Shown: one piece after another, positions 32,270 to 42,100 of the stretch
Numbering within the stretch: the first letter of the stretch is position 1
How the letters are laid out: every line of letters begins with the position of its first letter
Source of the DNA: Mesorhabditis belari
Lineage: Eukaryota > Nematoda > Chromadorea > Rhabditida > Rhabditidae
DNA: 64,000 nucleotides
NCBI GenBank assembly: GCA_958450365.1
Contig: CAUEEP010000727.1
Span: 2,175,501 to 2,239,500 of the forward strand
Direction of reading: 5' to 3'
Made by a program: the position numbers and the translations under genes
The notes under the pieces: model-generated
What the model was told of the DNA's origin: nothing
What the model saw: only the letters and a program-made list of their open reading frames with translations
Database searches by the model: none

Positions 32270-32482
32270 TTGACCGGAAAGTTTTGTCTGTCTTTTTTGT
32301 ACTTAATTTTAAAAATAACTAATTCACCGATTGATTTACGGTCTACTTCATTAGAAAGGCCTACTATTTTTCTACAAAAAAGTGTTTCAATTTTATGAAA
32401 ATGTTTTGTCTCTGGTTTTTGATGGGGACGCAAAGTCAGACGGTCAAAAAAGGCGATTTAGGCACTTTGGCTCATAGAAACC
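32270..32482. mobile_element. Degenerate mariner-type MITE remnant
   Basis: Resembles the left ~210 bp of 42181-42700 (ACTAATTCACCGATTGATTT, CATTAGAAAGGCCTACTATT) with many changes. The TACCGTAAATACTG MITE copy B abuts it. Confidence 0.55.
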
Positions 32483-32751
32483 TACCGTAAATACTGTAAT
32501 AGTACCCCACCCCCCTCGTACAGTCGCGTAGTCGCAAAAGGTTTTTAGTATTTCACTTTTTTCAAAGCTCCCGTACTTTAAAAAAATGCGTCTTTGGTAT
32601 CAAAAAATAGCTCTGAATTTCAGCTATTTTTTGATACCTAAGCGCGTATTTTAGCATAAACCAGTGTCGAGAAAAACTCGTTCAAAGCTAGACTACGCAA
32701 CACTCCGCACCGTCATTATCGGGGTGGGGTACTATTACAGTATTTACGGTA
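32483..32751. mobile_element. ~269-bp MITE, taccgtaaatactgtaatag family, copy B
   Basis: Same termini as 16522-16788 and the same orientation as 45067-45336, to which it is very similar. It lies ~100 bp upstream of the cysteine-rich peptide gene. Confidence 0.9.
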
Positions 32752-32853
32752 GGTAAATTGTTCATTTTGGATTATAAAGTTAAGTTTAGCCACCTTTTCA
32801 TAAAAAAACATCATGCACGTTCGGCTTTGAAAAAAAATCATAAAGTTTATAGA

Positions 32854-33516
32854 ATGAAATTCTTCTTCACGTTTGCTTTTGTCATCTGCATTTTCGTGGT
32901 TGCTGAGGCGTTTGTCTGTCCAACAGGACACGCCGCGTGTGGACCGGGAAAAGGGTGTTCGGTTGGCTTTCGATGCAACACACCGCCTGGTGGACCAAGC
33001 GGCTGCTGTTATAGAGTTGGTGCTTTTTAAAGGACTAAATTGTTGTTTGTTTTGTTTTGTTGAATGTCTACATATATAAAATACCATTTCATACTCTTAG
33101 TTTCACCCGATTTCTTCATACTCTTAGTTCCTTTGTTTTCAAAGTAAAATTTGATATTTCTTGAGTAGATAAACTATTTAGGGTTTGCGATTAAGCAAAA
33201 AAAAAATTAAGCTTTAACAGAAAAGAGAAACAGAAATTAAGCAGGATTTAAGAGAAGCTAAGCAGGATTTAACAGAAATTAAGCCTTTCGGTTGAAAGTC
33301 TGAAGAAAATTGAGACCTAATTTGGTTACTTTCTTTTTTTCTTTAATTTAATAAATAAAATTCTTAAAACGTCGCCGACTCTAAAAATTCAAAACTTTAC
33401 AGCCAGGCACTTTTTGCCCGATAGCTGCCCGATGTGGTCCGGGCAATGGGTGGACTTGCTCGGTGGGCGCATGTCTTTCCCCGGCGCCATATGCTAATGG
33501 TTGCTGTGTGCGGTAA
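32854..33516 (+). CDS. Secreted cysteine-rich peptide, two related modules
   Basis: ATG 32854 encodes a signal peptide (MKFFFTFAFVICIFVVAEA). A first module follows, spaced C-x6-C-x5-C-x5-C-x9-CC (residues 22-52). Read through, the frame ends RVGAF-stop at 33030 (58 residues). A second module lies at 33403-33513, C-x5-C-x7-C-x4-C-x9-CC, ending VR-stop at 33516. It has a good acceptor (TTTACAG) and no Met of its own. A donor AGA/GTTGGT at 33016 is phase 0 and would join the two as ...CCYR/PGTFCP. So the gene may make a one-module and a two-module product. The Gly/Pro-rich CC-ending pattern recalls small nematode secreted cysteine repeats; function is not inferable. Confidence 0.65.
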
Positions 33517-33519
33517 ACA

Positions 33520-33987
33520 AAGAAAAGAAAAACGAGGAAACGAAAAAATTACCTGTATTTTGTGTGAATAAATTTTGTGCATATCTTAAAAGTATTAATC
33601 TTTGATAACGGAAAATGAATTTCTTCTGGGTAACGACTATGAATTTTACATCAAAAGCAAAAAAAACTTTCTGGTAAATAGAAAAATTGAGCAAATAAGT
33701 GTAGCCAGTTAATAGCTTTAAAAAAAATAAGGTGGTCAACGATTTTTAAAATTTTCTAAACATTTTAAGCATTTCGTAAAAATGGAACGCTCAAAAGCTA
33801 GTTAACAAGAGGACGTTTCCCTATGCATTCACGCGTGCTATCTAAATCTTATTAGGTATCTAATCTAAACTTCATCTTATCATTATCTGCTTTAAAGTGT
33901 CTACTAAATTGAGTCACAAATTGGGTCACTTAGGTATAACCGTCAATACTCGATAAGTACCAAAAAGTTTATGTCTACTTTGCTTAC
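33520..33987. other. Stretch without a supported gene
   Basis: AT-rich. It may hold downstream exons of the - strand exon at 33988, but none is convincing. Confidence 0.3.
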
Positions 33988-34133
33988 TTTATAACAACTG
34001 TAATCATTCCACGTGAATTCAACATTGCAACAAACACGGATCAGCGTGGCTGCCTTGCCAAGCTCATCGTTGTCGGCTGGATTGGGGATGCCAAAAGGTT
34101 GTGAGGAGAGAGATTCATCCGGCAATACATCCG
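33988..34133 (-). CDS. Orphan exon of an unrecognised gene
   Basis: A 146-nt exon with acceptor GTTTAAG and donor AAA/GTAAGC. It encodes DVLPDESLSSQPFGIPNPAD, NDELGKAATL and IRVCCNVEFTWNDYSCYK. Codon pattern and splice sites look genuine. Neighbouring exons are not found on either side. The 34140-34600 stretch upstream holds nothing else I can support. Confidence 0.45.
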
Positions 34134-34607
34134 CTTAAACAGTTTCATCATTTTGCTAATTTTATTTGGCTCTTGTGCAGTTTAGAAATTTTCTTGGGAT
34201 TTCAAATGTTCGAGTAAACGTTAGTTTCTTTTTCCCTACAAAGTTTCAAACACTACTCAAGTCCCGAAAACCCTTTAAAATCTCTAAATGAAAACTTTCT
34301 ACCAGAATGTAATTTTAGATTTTTAAAAACCGACTGAAAACTCTTTTTTTAGGCGTTTTAGCCATTTTATTAGATTGAGGAAGAGGAATTGTCCGAAAGT
34401 TCACGAGCCCCGTAGTTTTTTGCTCCACCATGACTTTTGAGATTTTGAATCTTTACAGTTTTGCAATACCGTAGTGTACATTTAGTTTCCTCTAATTATA
34501 AAACACCAAACTCTCGGTACAGTATGCTTTTGTGTCTCGTTTGATTTCACTTTTGAAGTTGCAACGGCAAATAGTAACACTCGATCACTCCGGTTAGTAC
34601 GGTTGCG

Positions 34608-34725
34608 TTATTCAGCATTGTTATACCAAATGCACATATTAATTGGTATTATTTTGTTAGATGCATGATCTTTCATGATCTTTGGTGAAAATTCGCGTTT
34701 TATGTAATCGTTTTACGTAATGAAT
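34608..34725. repeat. Unoccupied copy of a sequence carrying two MITEs at 35925-36725
   Basis: Reverse-complemented, this ~118 bp (CATTGTTATACCAAATGCAC ... TTTTATGTAATCG) matches 35935-35960, 36153-36180 and 36652-36725 in order. It lacks the two GGGACAAATGCGACC elements found there. Confidence 0.85.
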
Positions 34726-34886
34726 TTGTTTTTATTTCGGCAGTCTACACTAGGTAACCAGGAAATTGCCTAGTTTTGACATCTAAAACGCGCCTTCAAC
34801 CTAATAAAACACCAGAAAAAAGAATAACTCAAATCATTTATTCGCCTAAAAAAGAAATTAATTTATCGATTTTTATTTTTATTGAC

Positions 34887-35779
34887 TCACTTCTTGCGTT
34901 TCTTTGATTGATCCTAAAAAGACAAACAAATATGCTATTTACAAAAGATAGCACACCTTTCCGTATTCCCGAGTGGCAAGTACGGCAGCTTTCTTCGAGG
35001 CGACCGCCACTTTCTTCTTCGAGTCTTGTTTCTAAAGCGTTCGAATAACACGGATAATAAAAATTTTTCCACATCATCCTTTTCCTTTTCTTTTTTCTTC
35101 GCCTCATCATCGTCACCACCAGTCGCTTTGCTTTCTTCTTTTGATCTTTTTCCATTTGTTTCGTCAAAGTCTTCTCAATCATAAGGATGCTCCTAAAGCA
35201 ATGTTTTAGTTACAAAGAAGAAATTAGGCCAAAATGTTTAAGAATAATAGATAAAGTTTAAACCTTAGGGGGGGCGTAAGCTACTAAGGGTTAGAGGGGT
35301 TTCCGAACGTTTTTAGAAAATTTTAATTCTTTGAAAAATATTTCCTTGGGGGACCAAGGCAAAAAATCAAAAAAGTTAACAATTTTTCTTCGAATTCGGC
35401 GATGAAGATATTCGTAATCAGCGCAAAAAAAACTGAGTCAGAAAAACCACTTTTGATGGTCATTGGTCATTGGCTGGGGGGAGGTAAACTGCAGTCTAGC
35501 CTTTTTCGCTTTAAAACTAACGTTAGCTATGCAAAGACTGACAATGTTAACACAAAACATATCAACAGCAAAATTTTCCCACCTTCTTTCCCGAATCGAG
35601 CACCACGAATTCTCCCATTTAATTACACCTAAAATGGAAAAAAATCTTGAGAAATTAGTCTCTAAAGATTTAAAAAGCAAAAGCTCACCTGTTTAAAGAT
35701 GTTGGAGTGTAGAAACATTTTGCCTCGTTGTGTTGAAGGAAGTGAGAGGCGACTCTCAGCATCGTTTCTTTGATGATTT
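34887..35779 (-). CDS. Lys/Glu-rich basic protein, structure uncertain
   Basis: The last exons on the - strand are clear: 34957-35031 (KQDSKKKVAVASKKAAVLAT, REYGK) and 34887-34913 (DQSKKRKK, TGA). A preceding exon ending at 35073 encodes NGKRSKEESKATGGDDDEAK and KKEKEKDD in the matching phase. In that frame a TGA occurs at about 35174-35176, unless the acceptor ATTGAG just before 35173 is used. Possible 5' exons are 35583-35628 (ATG ... GEFVVLDSGKK) and 35689-35779 (KETMLRVASHFLQHNEAKCF in one frame). I could not join them without a stop. It could be a nuclear or ribosome-associated protein by composition, or a decayed gene. Confidence 0.4.
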
Positions 35780-35960
35780 CTAAATCAAAAATAGAAAACA
35801 ACGTTTCAAAACAAAGAAAACAAAAAAAAAGCGTAAAATTTAATTACTGAGAAAAGGCACGCTTTAAATGTCAAATCTAGGCAAAGTGTAACTACACTAG
35901 TGTAGACTGCTCAAATAAAATCAAAAGTCAGTCACCTCGATTACATAAAATGCGAATTTT

Positions 35961-36152
35961 GAGGGTGCGACAAATGCTCCTTTTTTTCGCTGGAAAAGGC
36001 TTTAAGAAAGGCCGTAGAGCTTCAAAAAGTCTCCATATAACGGAATCGTATGTGTAGATTCCCTTATATGGAGACTTTTTGAAGCTCTACGGCCTTTTTC
36101 AGCGAAAAAAAGGTGCGCTTTTGGCCGAGTGCGCGAACAAAGGTCGCATTTG
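35961..36152. mobile_element. hAT-like MITE, 192 bp, target duplication CGAATTTT
   Basis: Ends GAGGGTGCGACAAATGC and inverse of GGGAGTGGGACAAATGC. CGAATTTT is on both sides (35953-35960 and 36153-36160). The unoccupied relative at 34608-34725 has the site once. Confidence 0.92.
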
Positions 36153-36180
36153 TCCCACTCCCCGAATTTTCACTAAAGAT

Positions 36181-36651
36181 GGAAGTGGGACAAATGCGAC
36201 CTTTTTTTGCGCACCCGGACATTTGCGCACCTTTTTTTCCGCACTTAGCCCATTAGCGCACCTTTTTTCGCGTTTTAAAAAAGCTCTAAAAGCTAATATT
36301 AACCAATTTCTATTCCAAAAGTTGTTTTTCTAGGTAATTTTAGGGTGTCGAATTCAAATTTTGGCATATCAGAGCTTGTGGAAGCGAACGGACGGAGTTA
36401 TACAAAGAGAAAAATCAACAATTTTCTGTAATTTGGCCTAGCCGTTTTGTCTTTCAAATTGGTTCCACACGCTCTGTTATGTCAAAATTTGAATTCGACA
36501 CCCTCAAATTACCTAGAAAAACAACATTTGGAATAGAAATTGGTTAATATCAGCTTTTTAGAGCTTTTTAAAACGCGAAAAAAGGTGCGCTAATGGGCCA
36601 GGTGCGGTAAAAAAGGTGCGCAAAAAAAAGGTCGCATTTGTCCCAACCCCC
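36181..36651. mobile_element. hAT-like MITE, 471 bp, target duplication CTAAAGAT
   Basis: Ends GGAAGTGGGACAAATGCGAC and inverse. CTAAAGAT flanks it at 36173-36180 and 36652-36659. The interior holds a second long inverted repeat (TTTAGAGCTTTTTAAAACGC). Single site in the 34608 relative (CCAAAGAT). Confidence 0.92.
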
Positions 36652-36775
36652 CTAAAGATCATAAAAGATCAAGCATCTAACAAAATAATACCAATTAATA
36701 TGTGCATTCGGTATAACAATGCTTTAGCTGAATATCTCAACCATACTAAATGAAGAACTGATAGAGTTTTAGGGA

Positions 36776-37315
36776 GTGGGACAAATGGGATCTTTTTTTG
36801 CGTACCCGGCCCATTAGCGCACCTTTTTTCGCGTTTTAAAAAGCTCTAAAAAGCTAATATTAAACAATTTCTATTCCAAGAGTTGTTTTTTTGGGGGTGG
36901 GACAAATGCGACCTTTGTTTTGCGCACCTTTTTTTTGCTGGAAAAGGCCTTAGGCAAGGCCATAGAGCTTCGAAAATATTTCCATATAGGGGAATCGTAT
37001 GCGCAGATTCCGAATTTCGACAAATCAGACCTCGCTGACACGTTAAATTTGGGCTAAAAGGCAAAAACTACGCAACTTAACGCTTTTCCGCAGTTGGAAA
37101 CCGCAGTTTCCGCAACTTTCGCTTTTCCGCTTTGCTTTTCCAGCAAAAAAAGGTCGCATTTGTTCCACCCCCGTTTTTTTGGGTAATTTTAGGGCGTATA
37201 ATTCAAATTTTGACATATCAGAGCTTCTGGAAGCAAACGAACGGAATTATACATAGGGAAAAATGGACAATTTTCTGTAATTTGACCTACCCGTTTTATC
37301 TTTCAAATTGGTTCC
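36776..37315. mobile_element. hAT-like MITE of the 471-bp type, interrupted
   Basis: The left part begins GGGAGTGGGACAAATGGGAT and shares TTTTAAAAAGCTCTAAAAAG with 36181-36651. The homologous right part resumes after the nested copy at 37173 (GGGTAATTTTAGGGCG) and fades near 37315 without the far terminus. Confidence 0.7.
36893..37172. mobile_element. Nested hAT-like MITE, target duplication GTTTTTTT
   Basis: 280 bp with ends GGGGGTGGGACAAATGCGAC and inverse. Exact GTTTTTTT lies at 36885-36892 and 37173-37180. It interrupts the element at 36776-37315 inside its AGTTGTTTTTTTGGGTAATT tract. Confidence 0.88.
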
Positions 37316-37439
37316 ACTATCTGACTTTAAGAATTTGAGATTTGTCTTTTTTTACCTGACAATAGCAAAAAGATTTCTTACTTTTTTTTTCAATCACTAT
37401 AATAATGTTTTTTTTTCAGAAATCTTCATCTCGTACAAA

Positions 37440-38861
37440 ATGCAACTCAAAGTCGGAAATCGTTTTTTGGGTAAACAATTTTTGTTTCTACACTCTAATG
37501 TTATAGTTTTTTTTAAGAACGCTTTCCCCCAACTAACCTATCGTATGAAGTTATAATCACATCAGTGGATACAGATCGAGACTGTGTGAGGATTCATTAT
37601 CATGTAAGTTTTTATGAGTTATCACAGTTTATCCAGACAACTTTCAATGTTTTGTTTTAGGGTTGGAGTGCAAGATGTGACACAGAGCGAACATTTAATT
37701 TTTGCGAGACAAACTGGATTCCATGCACAGCTGCCGCGCTCAAGAACGCCAAAGTAAGTTTTTACAATTTCCCTATTTCAGCAATGTTAGTGTTTTGTTT
37801 TTAGGAGGCTCAAAAAGAAGGGGCTAAGCGACAACAAGAGATAGCTGCAAAAAAGAAAGCTAAAACCCAAGAAAAAGCAACGCCACGCCACGCCATAGAA
37901 GCTGTGAAAAGAAAGGGAAGGCCACGCTCACAAACGGAAGTTGAGAAAGCAAGTGCAACGCCACGCTTGCAAACGGAAGCTGTGAAAAGAAAGGCAAGGC
38001 CACGCTCACAAACGGAAGTTGGGAAAGGAAGTGCAAAGAAACGCTTGCAAACGGAGGTGATCAACAAAGTTATCGGGAAGCGAAATGACACGAAGATTCC
38101 ACGAAGCAAATCGTTGACCAATATCACTCCAGCCACTACAATAACAAATAACGTTTCGTTGCCTAGGCAAATCTTTCTGCAGGTATTTTCTTTAAAAAAT
38201 ATTACATAATGCAACTACTTTAGATGCAAGAAGTGATGTGGTCACCAATTCTTCGCAACCATACGATTGACGCGACTCTGCGTGAGGTATTGTGCTTGCT
38301 GATTTACTCTAATAATACAAGTTTAGTATCTCAGGACATATCATTACCTTGCAAAAGATGATCAGGAAAAGGTTAGTAAAGGGTACTTTTAGAAATTTCT
38401 TTTTTTTAGGCAGGAGCTGCACAAATGCTCGTGGACATGTTCGACGTGCATTGTTACGAGATCCTCTCGAAGGCCGAGGCCGTTAGCTACTTTCAAGCCG
38501 TAACCAAAAGCGAATTCTTTTTTCCGTCGAGGTTCTTTCTTTCAACTTAAAGGTTATAAAAAAGTTTTAGTTACTTTGGGTCAGAACATCTTCTTCGTTT
38601 CATCGCCACGCAGCTCACGTTTGTCATGGAAAACGATAAGAATTGGACTAACGAGAAGAAAGCGAGCGTTTTTATGTAGGATTTAAGATTTTTTTTCTTA
38701 AACTATTAAAACGCTTTAGGAATATGTCACACTTCGTGAAGTTTATGAATGAGAACGGCGGCAGGTACGTCGATCAGGCTCAGGCCCTTGGAAACGTTAA
38801 ATCGCAAGAGGAAACGCAAAAACCTAAACAAAAAGTCACTTTTTGGTTGAATGCTCATTAG
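37440..38861 (+). CDS. mrg-1: MRG-family chromatin protein (MRG15/MORF4-like)
   Basis: Nine exons: 37440-37470, 37518-37603, 37661-37753, 37805-38182, 38224-38286, 38327-38371, 38410-38531, 38571-38675, 38720-38861 (TAG). The product is 354 residues. MRG proteins read methylated H3 and nucleate histone acetyltransferase/deacetylase complexes in the nucleus. An N-terminal chromo-barrel domain (about 1-62) has KVGNRFL and VRIHYHGWSARCD before NWIP. A long Lys/Arg-rich linker (71-190) has three RPRSQTEV/RLQTEV-type repeats. A C-terminal MRG domain (about 198-340) has AAQMLVDMFDVHCYEIL, FFPSSYFGSEHLLRFI and MSHFVKFMNENGGRY. The linker exon is uninterrupted at 378 nt. The TTTTTTTTCAG at 37409-37419 before the ATG could be a trans-splice acceptor. 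AATAAA occurs near 38934. Confidence 0.92.
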
Positions 38862-39084
38862 TTCCAATTAAGAACCTTTTTCAAATCTCTATAATTTATC
38901 TCGTTTTGTTACCATTCATTTGAATTTATTATAATAAATATTAAGATGTTTGCTCGAATTTTGAAAGAAGAAGTTGGCTGAGCAGTCGGCAAGGGCATTG
39001 TTTTCCATGGTTGGTCTGTTGAGTTGTTTTCGTGTTGTGGAGAATCGAAAAGAGGGGGGGAGAGAGTCCCCGCCCTCTCTCACC

Positions 39085-39096
39085 CATATATAAACA
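39085..39096 (+). promoter_or_regulatory. TATA-like box upstream of the LEA-like gene
   Basis: CCATATATAAACAC lies about 105 bp before the ATG at 39196, downstream of a GAGA/CTCTCT-rich, more GC-rich stretch (39045-39080). Confidence 0.45.
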
Positions 39097-39195
39097 CTTT
39101 CGAAAGAATTTTGTTATTGGCAAAGCCACAAACAATTTTGAAAACAGTTTATTTGAAAGCTTTTTTCTTGAAATCCTATTCACACAAACGCACAA

Positions 39196-42100
39196 ATGCT
39201 CCCAGCAGGTCGTGTCGTAGCTGTTGCAATTAGCAAGGTAAAGATTGGACTACTTGTTGTGTACTGTATGAATAGTAATGTTCACATTGTTTCGGTCGCA
39301 AAATGAAAGCCATTTAGAATCTGGTCGCAAACTGTACTCGTGTGACTTCCGTCGCTTGCATCCATCATGATAAGGTGCGGTTTTCGCTTTAGAGAGTTAG
39401 GGTCATCAAAAATATTCCGAATCAACGAGATTCGGCAAAATATTTTCTGAATGCTTTTCTGACTATTTATCCGCAGCTTATCTTGTAGAGCAATCCAAGT
39501 TATGGAGTGGGCGAAAAATCGGAACAAAATCAGATGAAGATGAGTACTGAGAATATGGTAATTGAGTTGAAAAAAGGGGTTAACAGTTTGCCCGAATTTT
39601 AGCCGCATCGCAAAGAAGCAATGAAACAAAAGGTTCACACTGTGTTTTTCTGTTAACCCGATAATGTAGTGCATGTGTGTCTAGAGTTAAAAAGTTTGAG
39701 TTGAGTGAGTTGACTTGAGAAACGAGATAAAAACAATAAAATTTAGGCGAAACATGTGACCGAGAATATCACCGATAGTGTGAGTTTTGCGAGATTTTCT
39801 ATAAAATGCAATGCAACTACTGTATTCTTTTCGAGTAGAACCATGATTTTCTTCCGATTTCCACCCCATTCAGGATTTTTTCAAAGTTTGGACTTTTAGA
39901 AGAGATACGGTAGTCGAAAATTGACACTGTTTCTTGAAAGAATTAGCAATTAGCGGTTAAATTCTTGAGTCTCTAAAAGTGTACAAAGAAATTTTCAGGG
40001 AATGGGCCGAAACATCGATGAGTTGAAGGAGAAAATCGGGGACAAGGTCTACCATGCGAAAGAAGCCGTCAAAGAGACGGTTAGTTTTGATTACAGTAGA
40101 AAAGGATTGCGATAGAAAATATGAAAATAGCTACAAATACTAGAATATCCGGCTTTTCGCGCTTTCTATTTGACGTTAAATTGATCGTTTTGAAAATTGA
40201 TCAAAAGTTTTTGCATTGACCTAATTCTAATCCAGGCTCACAAAATGAAAGAGGCTGTCGAGGGGACGGTGAGTGAAGAAATGAATAGATCCTAATTGAG
40301 CATGTGTTTATTGTGGTAAATGTTCATTGAGCATGTGTCTTATTGTAACAAAACCCTTTGTGTGAAAGCCCCAAGTAGAAATTTTCTTGCATTATCAGGC
40401 AGTTTTAGGACATCAGCAAAAAGGCGGAGAATCTCAAGGACAAGGTTGAGAGCAAGGTGGGATTTAACTCGAATTTTAGTTTATTTATTTTTTTATTTTA
40501 AGGTCTCCGAGGCGGCTCACGAGATGAAGGGCTCGGTGAAAAATTTGGAAAAGTTTTAATCTAAAGATTTTCAGACTTTGGGCGAGAAAGTCGGCGCTGT
40601 GAAAGAGAAAATCGGGGACAAGGTAAGGAGGGGATTTTTGAGATTGGACAGCCATTAGAATTCATTTCAATAGTATAATCAATAGAAGCAAATATTTTTC
40701 TTGTAAATGAAGTCGATTTGCAAAGATTTATTAGTATTTTAACGCCATTAAAGTTTTTTTTCTTGGCTTGGCACACTTATTTAGATCATAAGTTCGACTT
40801 TTTCTTGCCTAATCTCGTAAGGAACGGTTTTAATTAAGACCAAATTTCGATTTTCATCACTTTCTATTGAAGCTTATTGCCATTTTTCAGGTCCAACAAG
40901 CCAAAGAGGCCGTCGGGGAAAAGGTGAGTGTTTGTGGAAATTTTGAAAGTGGCATTTTCGAGTTCCCAATGCAGTTGAGCTTTTCAATACTGGATATCTT
41001 AAAACTGTTAGATTTTTTTGAAGTTAAATGCATCCAAGAGTAGATTAGTAACCATGTAAATGGCTACTTTCACACTAAAGTTGAACTGTTGCAATCGATT
41101 TAGGCTCATAATTCAAATTTTGTTTGTAAAATTCGCGGTAATTTCACTGGCTAGACAAGCTAAGCTGAAAGTTCAAATTCAAAAAAAAAATCATCCATTG
41201 CACTTTACGGAATCGATTTTCAAACAAAAAAATGGCTTTTTTTGTCCCAAAAATAACTCGACACTTGTTTACGAGTAGGAGAGGAAAGACAAAAAAAGGG
41301 AAAAAAAAGGCAGAGGAGCCTAGTCAAGATTTGCACTCTTCTGCACTTTTTGTTCCTTTTGCACTTTCTATTCCTATTTTTTCTTCTGTTTATACCCTTT
41401 CTGCTTGTTTTCGTGTTACGGCTCAGCGAGAAAAATCCATATTTTGGCCGACACACTCAAAAGTTGATTACCAAACGAAAACCGAAATTTCACCCTCTTC
41501 ATCTCTTGCCAAACAAATAACAAGAGCTTGTGTGTTTTTGGGAACAAATGAAGGAAGTCACGGATAGAGATCTTTTTATCTTTTTTTTTTTGAATGGTGA
41601 TGAAATAAACAACGCGAGGGATGGAGTAAATATTTTCGACCACGGGGAGGAGGGGTTCAAAATGGGGGAAAGGGAACACGATTTATGAACAGTTCAGGAA
41701 TAATTTCCTTTGCAGAAATGAAAATGAAAATTGAGATGAAATGTTCAAAGAAAGTTTCGTTTTGTCTTGTCTTGGGGGTTTTTTTTTCGTAACTGATTGT
41801 AATTTCTTGAATTTTTGACTGAAATTTATATGCTGATTAGATGAAAATGTAGAAAAAAAGTCGAAAATTTGAAACCAATTTAAAACTATAAACGAAATTC
41901 AAAAAAGCAAACTTTCACTCTTTCAAGAGTAAGATCAGCGTAGAAGGTTCGTTTTTTTTTCTTTAGTTTTATTTTGAAACGCATTTCCATTGATCCAATT
42001 TCAATTAGATTCTCTTTTTTTTGTCAGGAAATATTTACTCTAAGCTAATTTACAATTGACAAAACCGAAGCTTTATATGCTGATTAGATGAATTTGACGC

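Noticed and set aside
37810..38214. 134-codon - strand frame antisense to the MRG linker
   Set aside because: Shadow of the repetitive Lys/Arg-rich linker exon of the MRG gene.
39282..39674. 130-codon - strand frame in the first LEA-like intron
   Set aside because: No splice partners, low-complexity composition, opposite strand to a well-supported gene.
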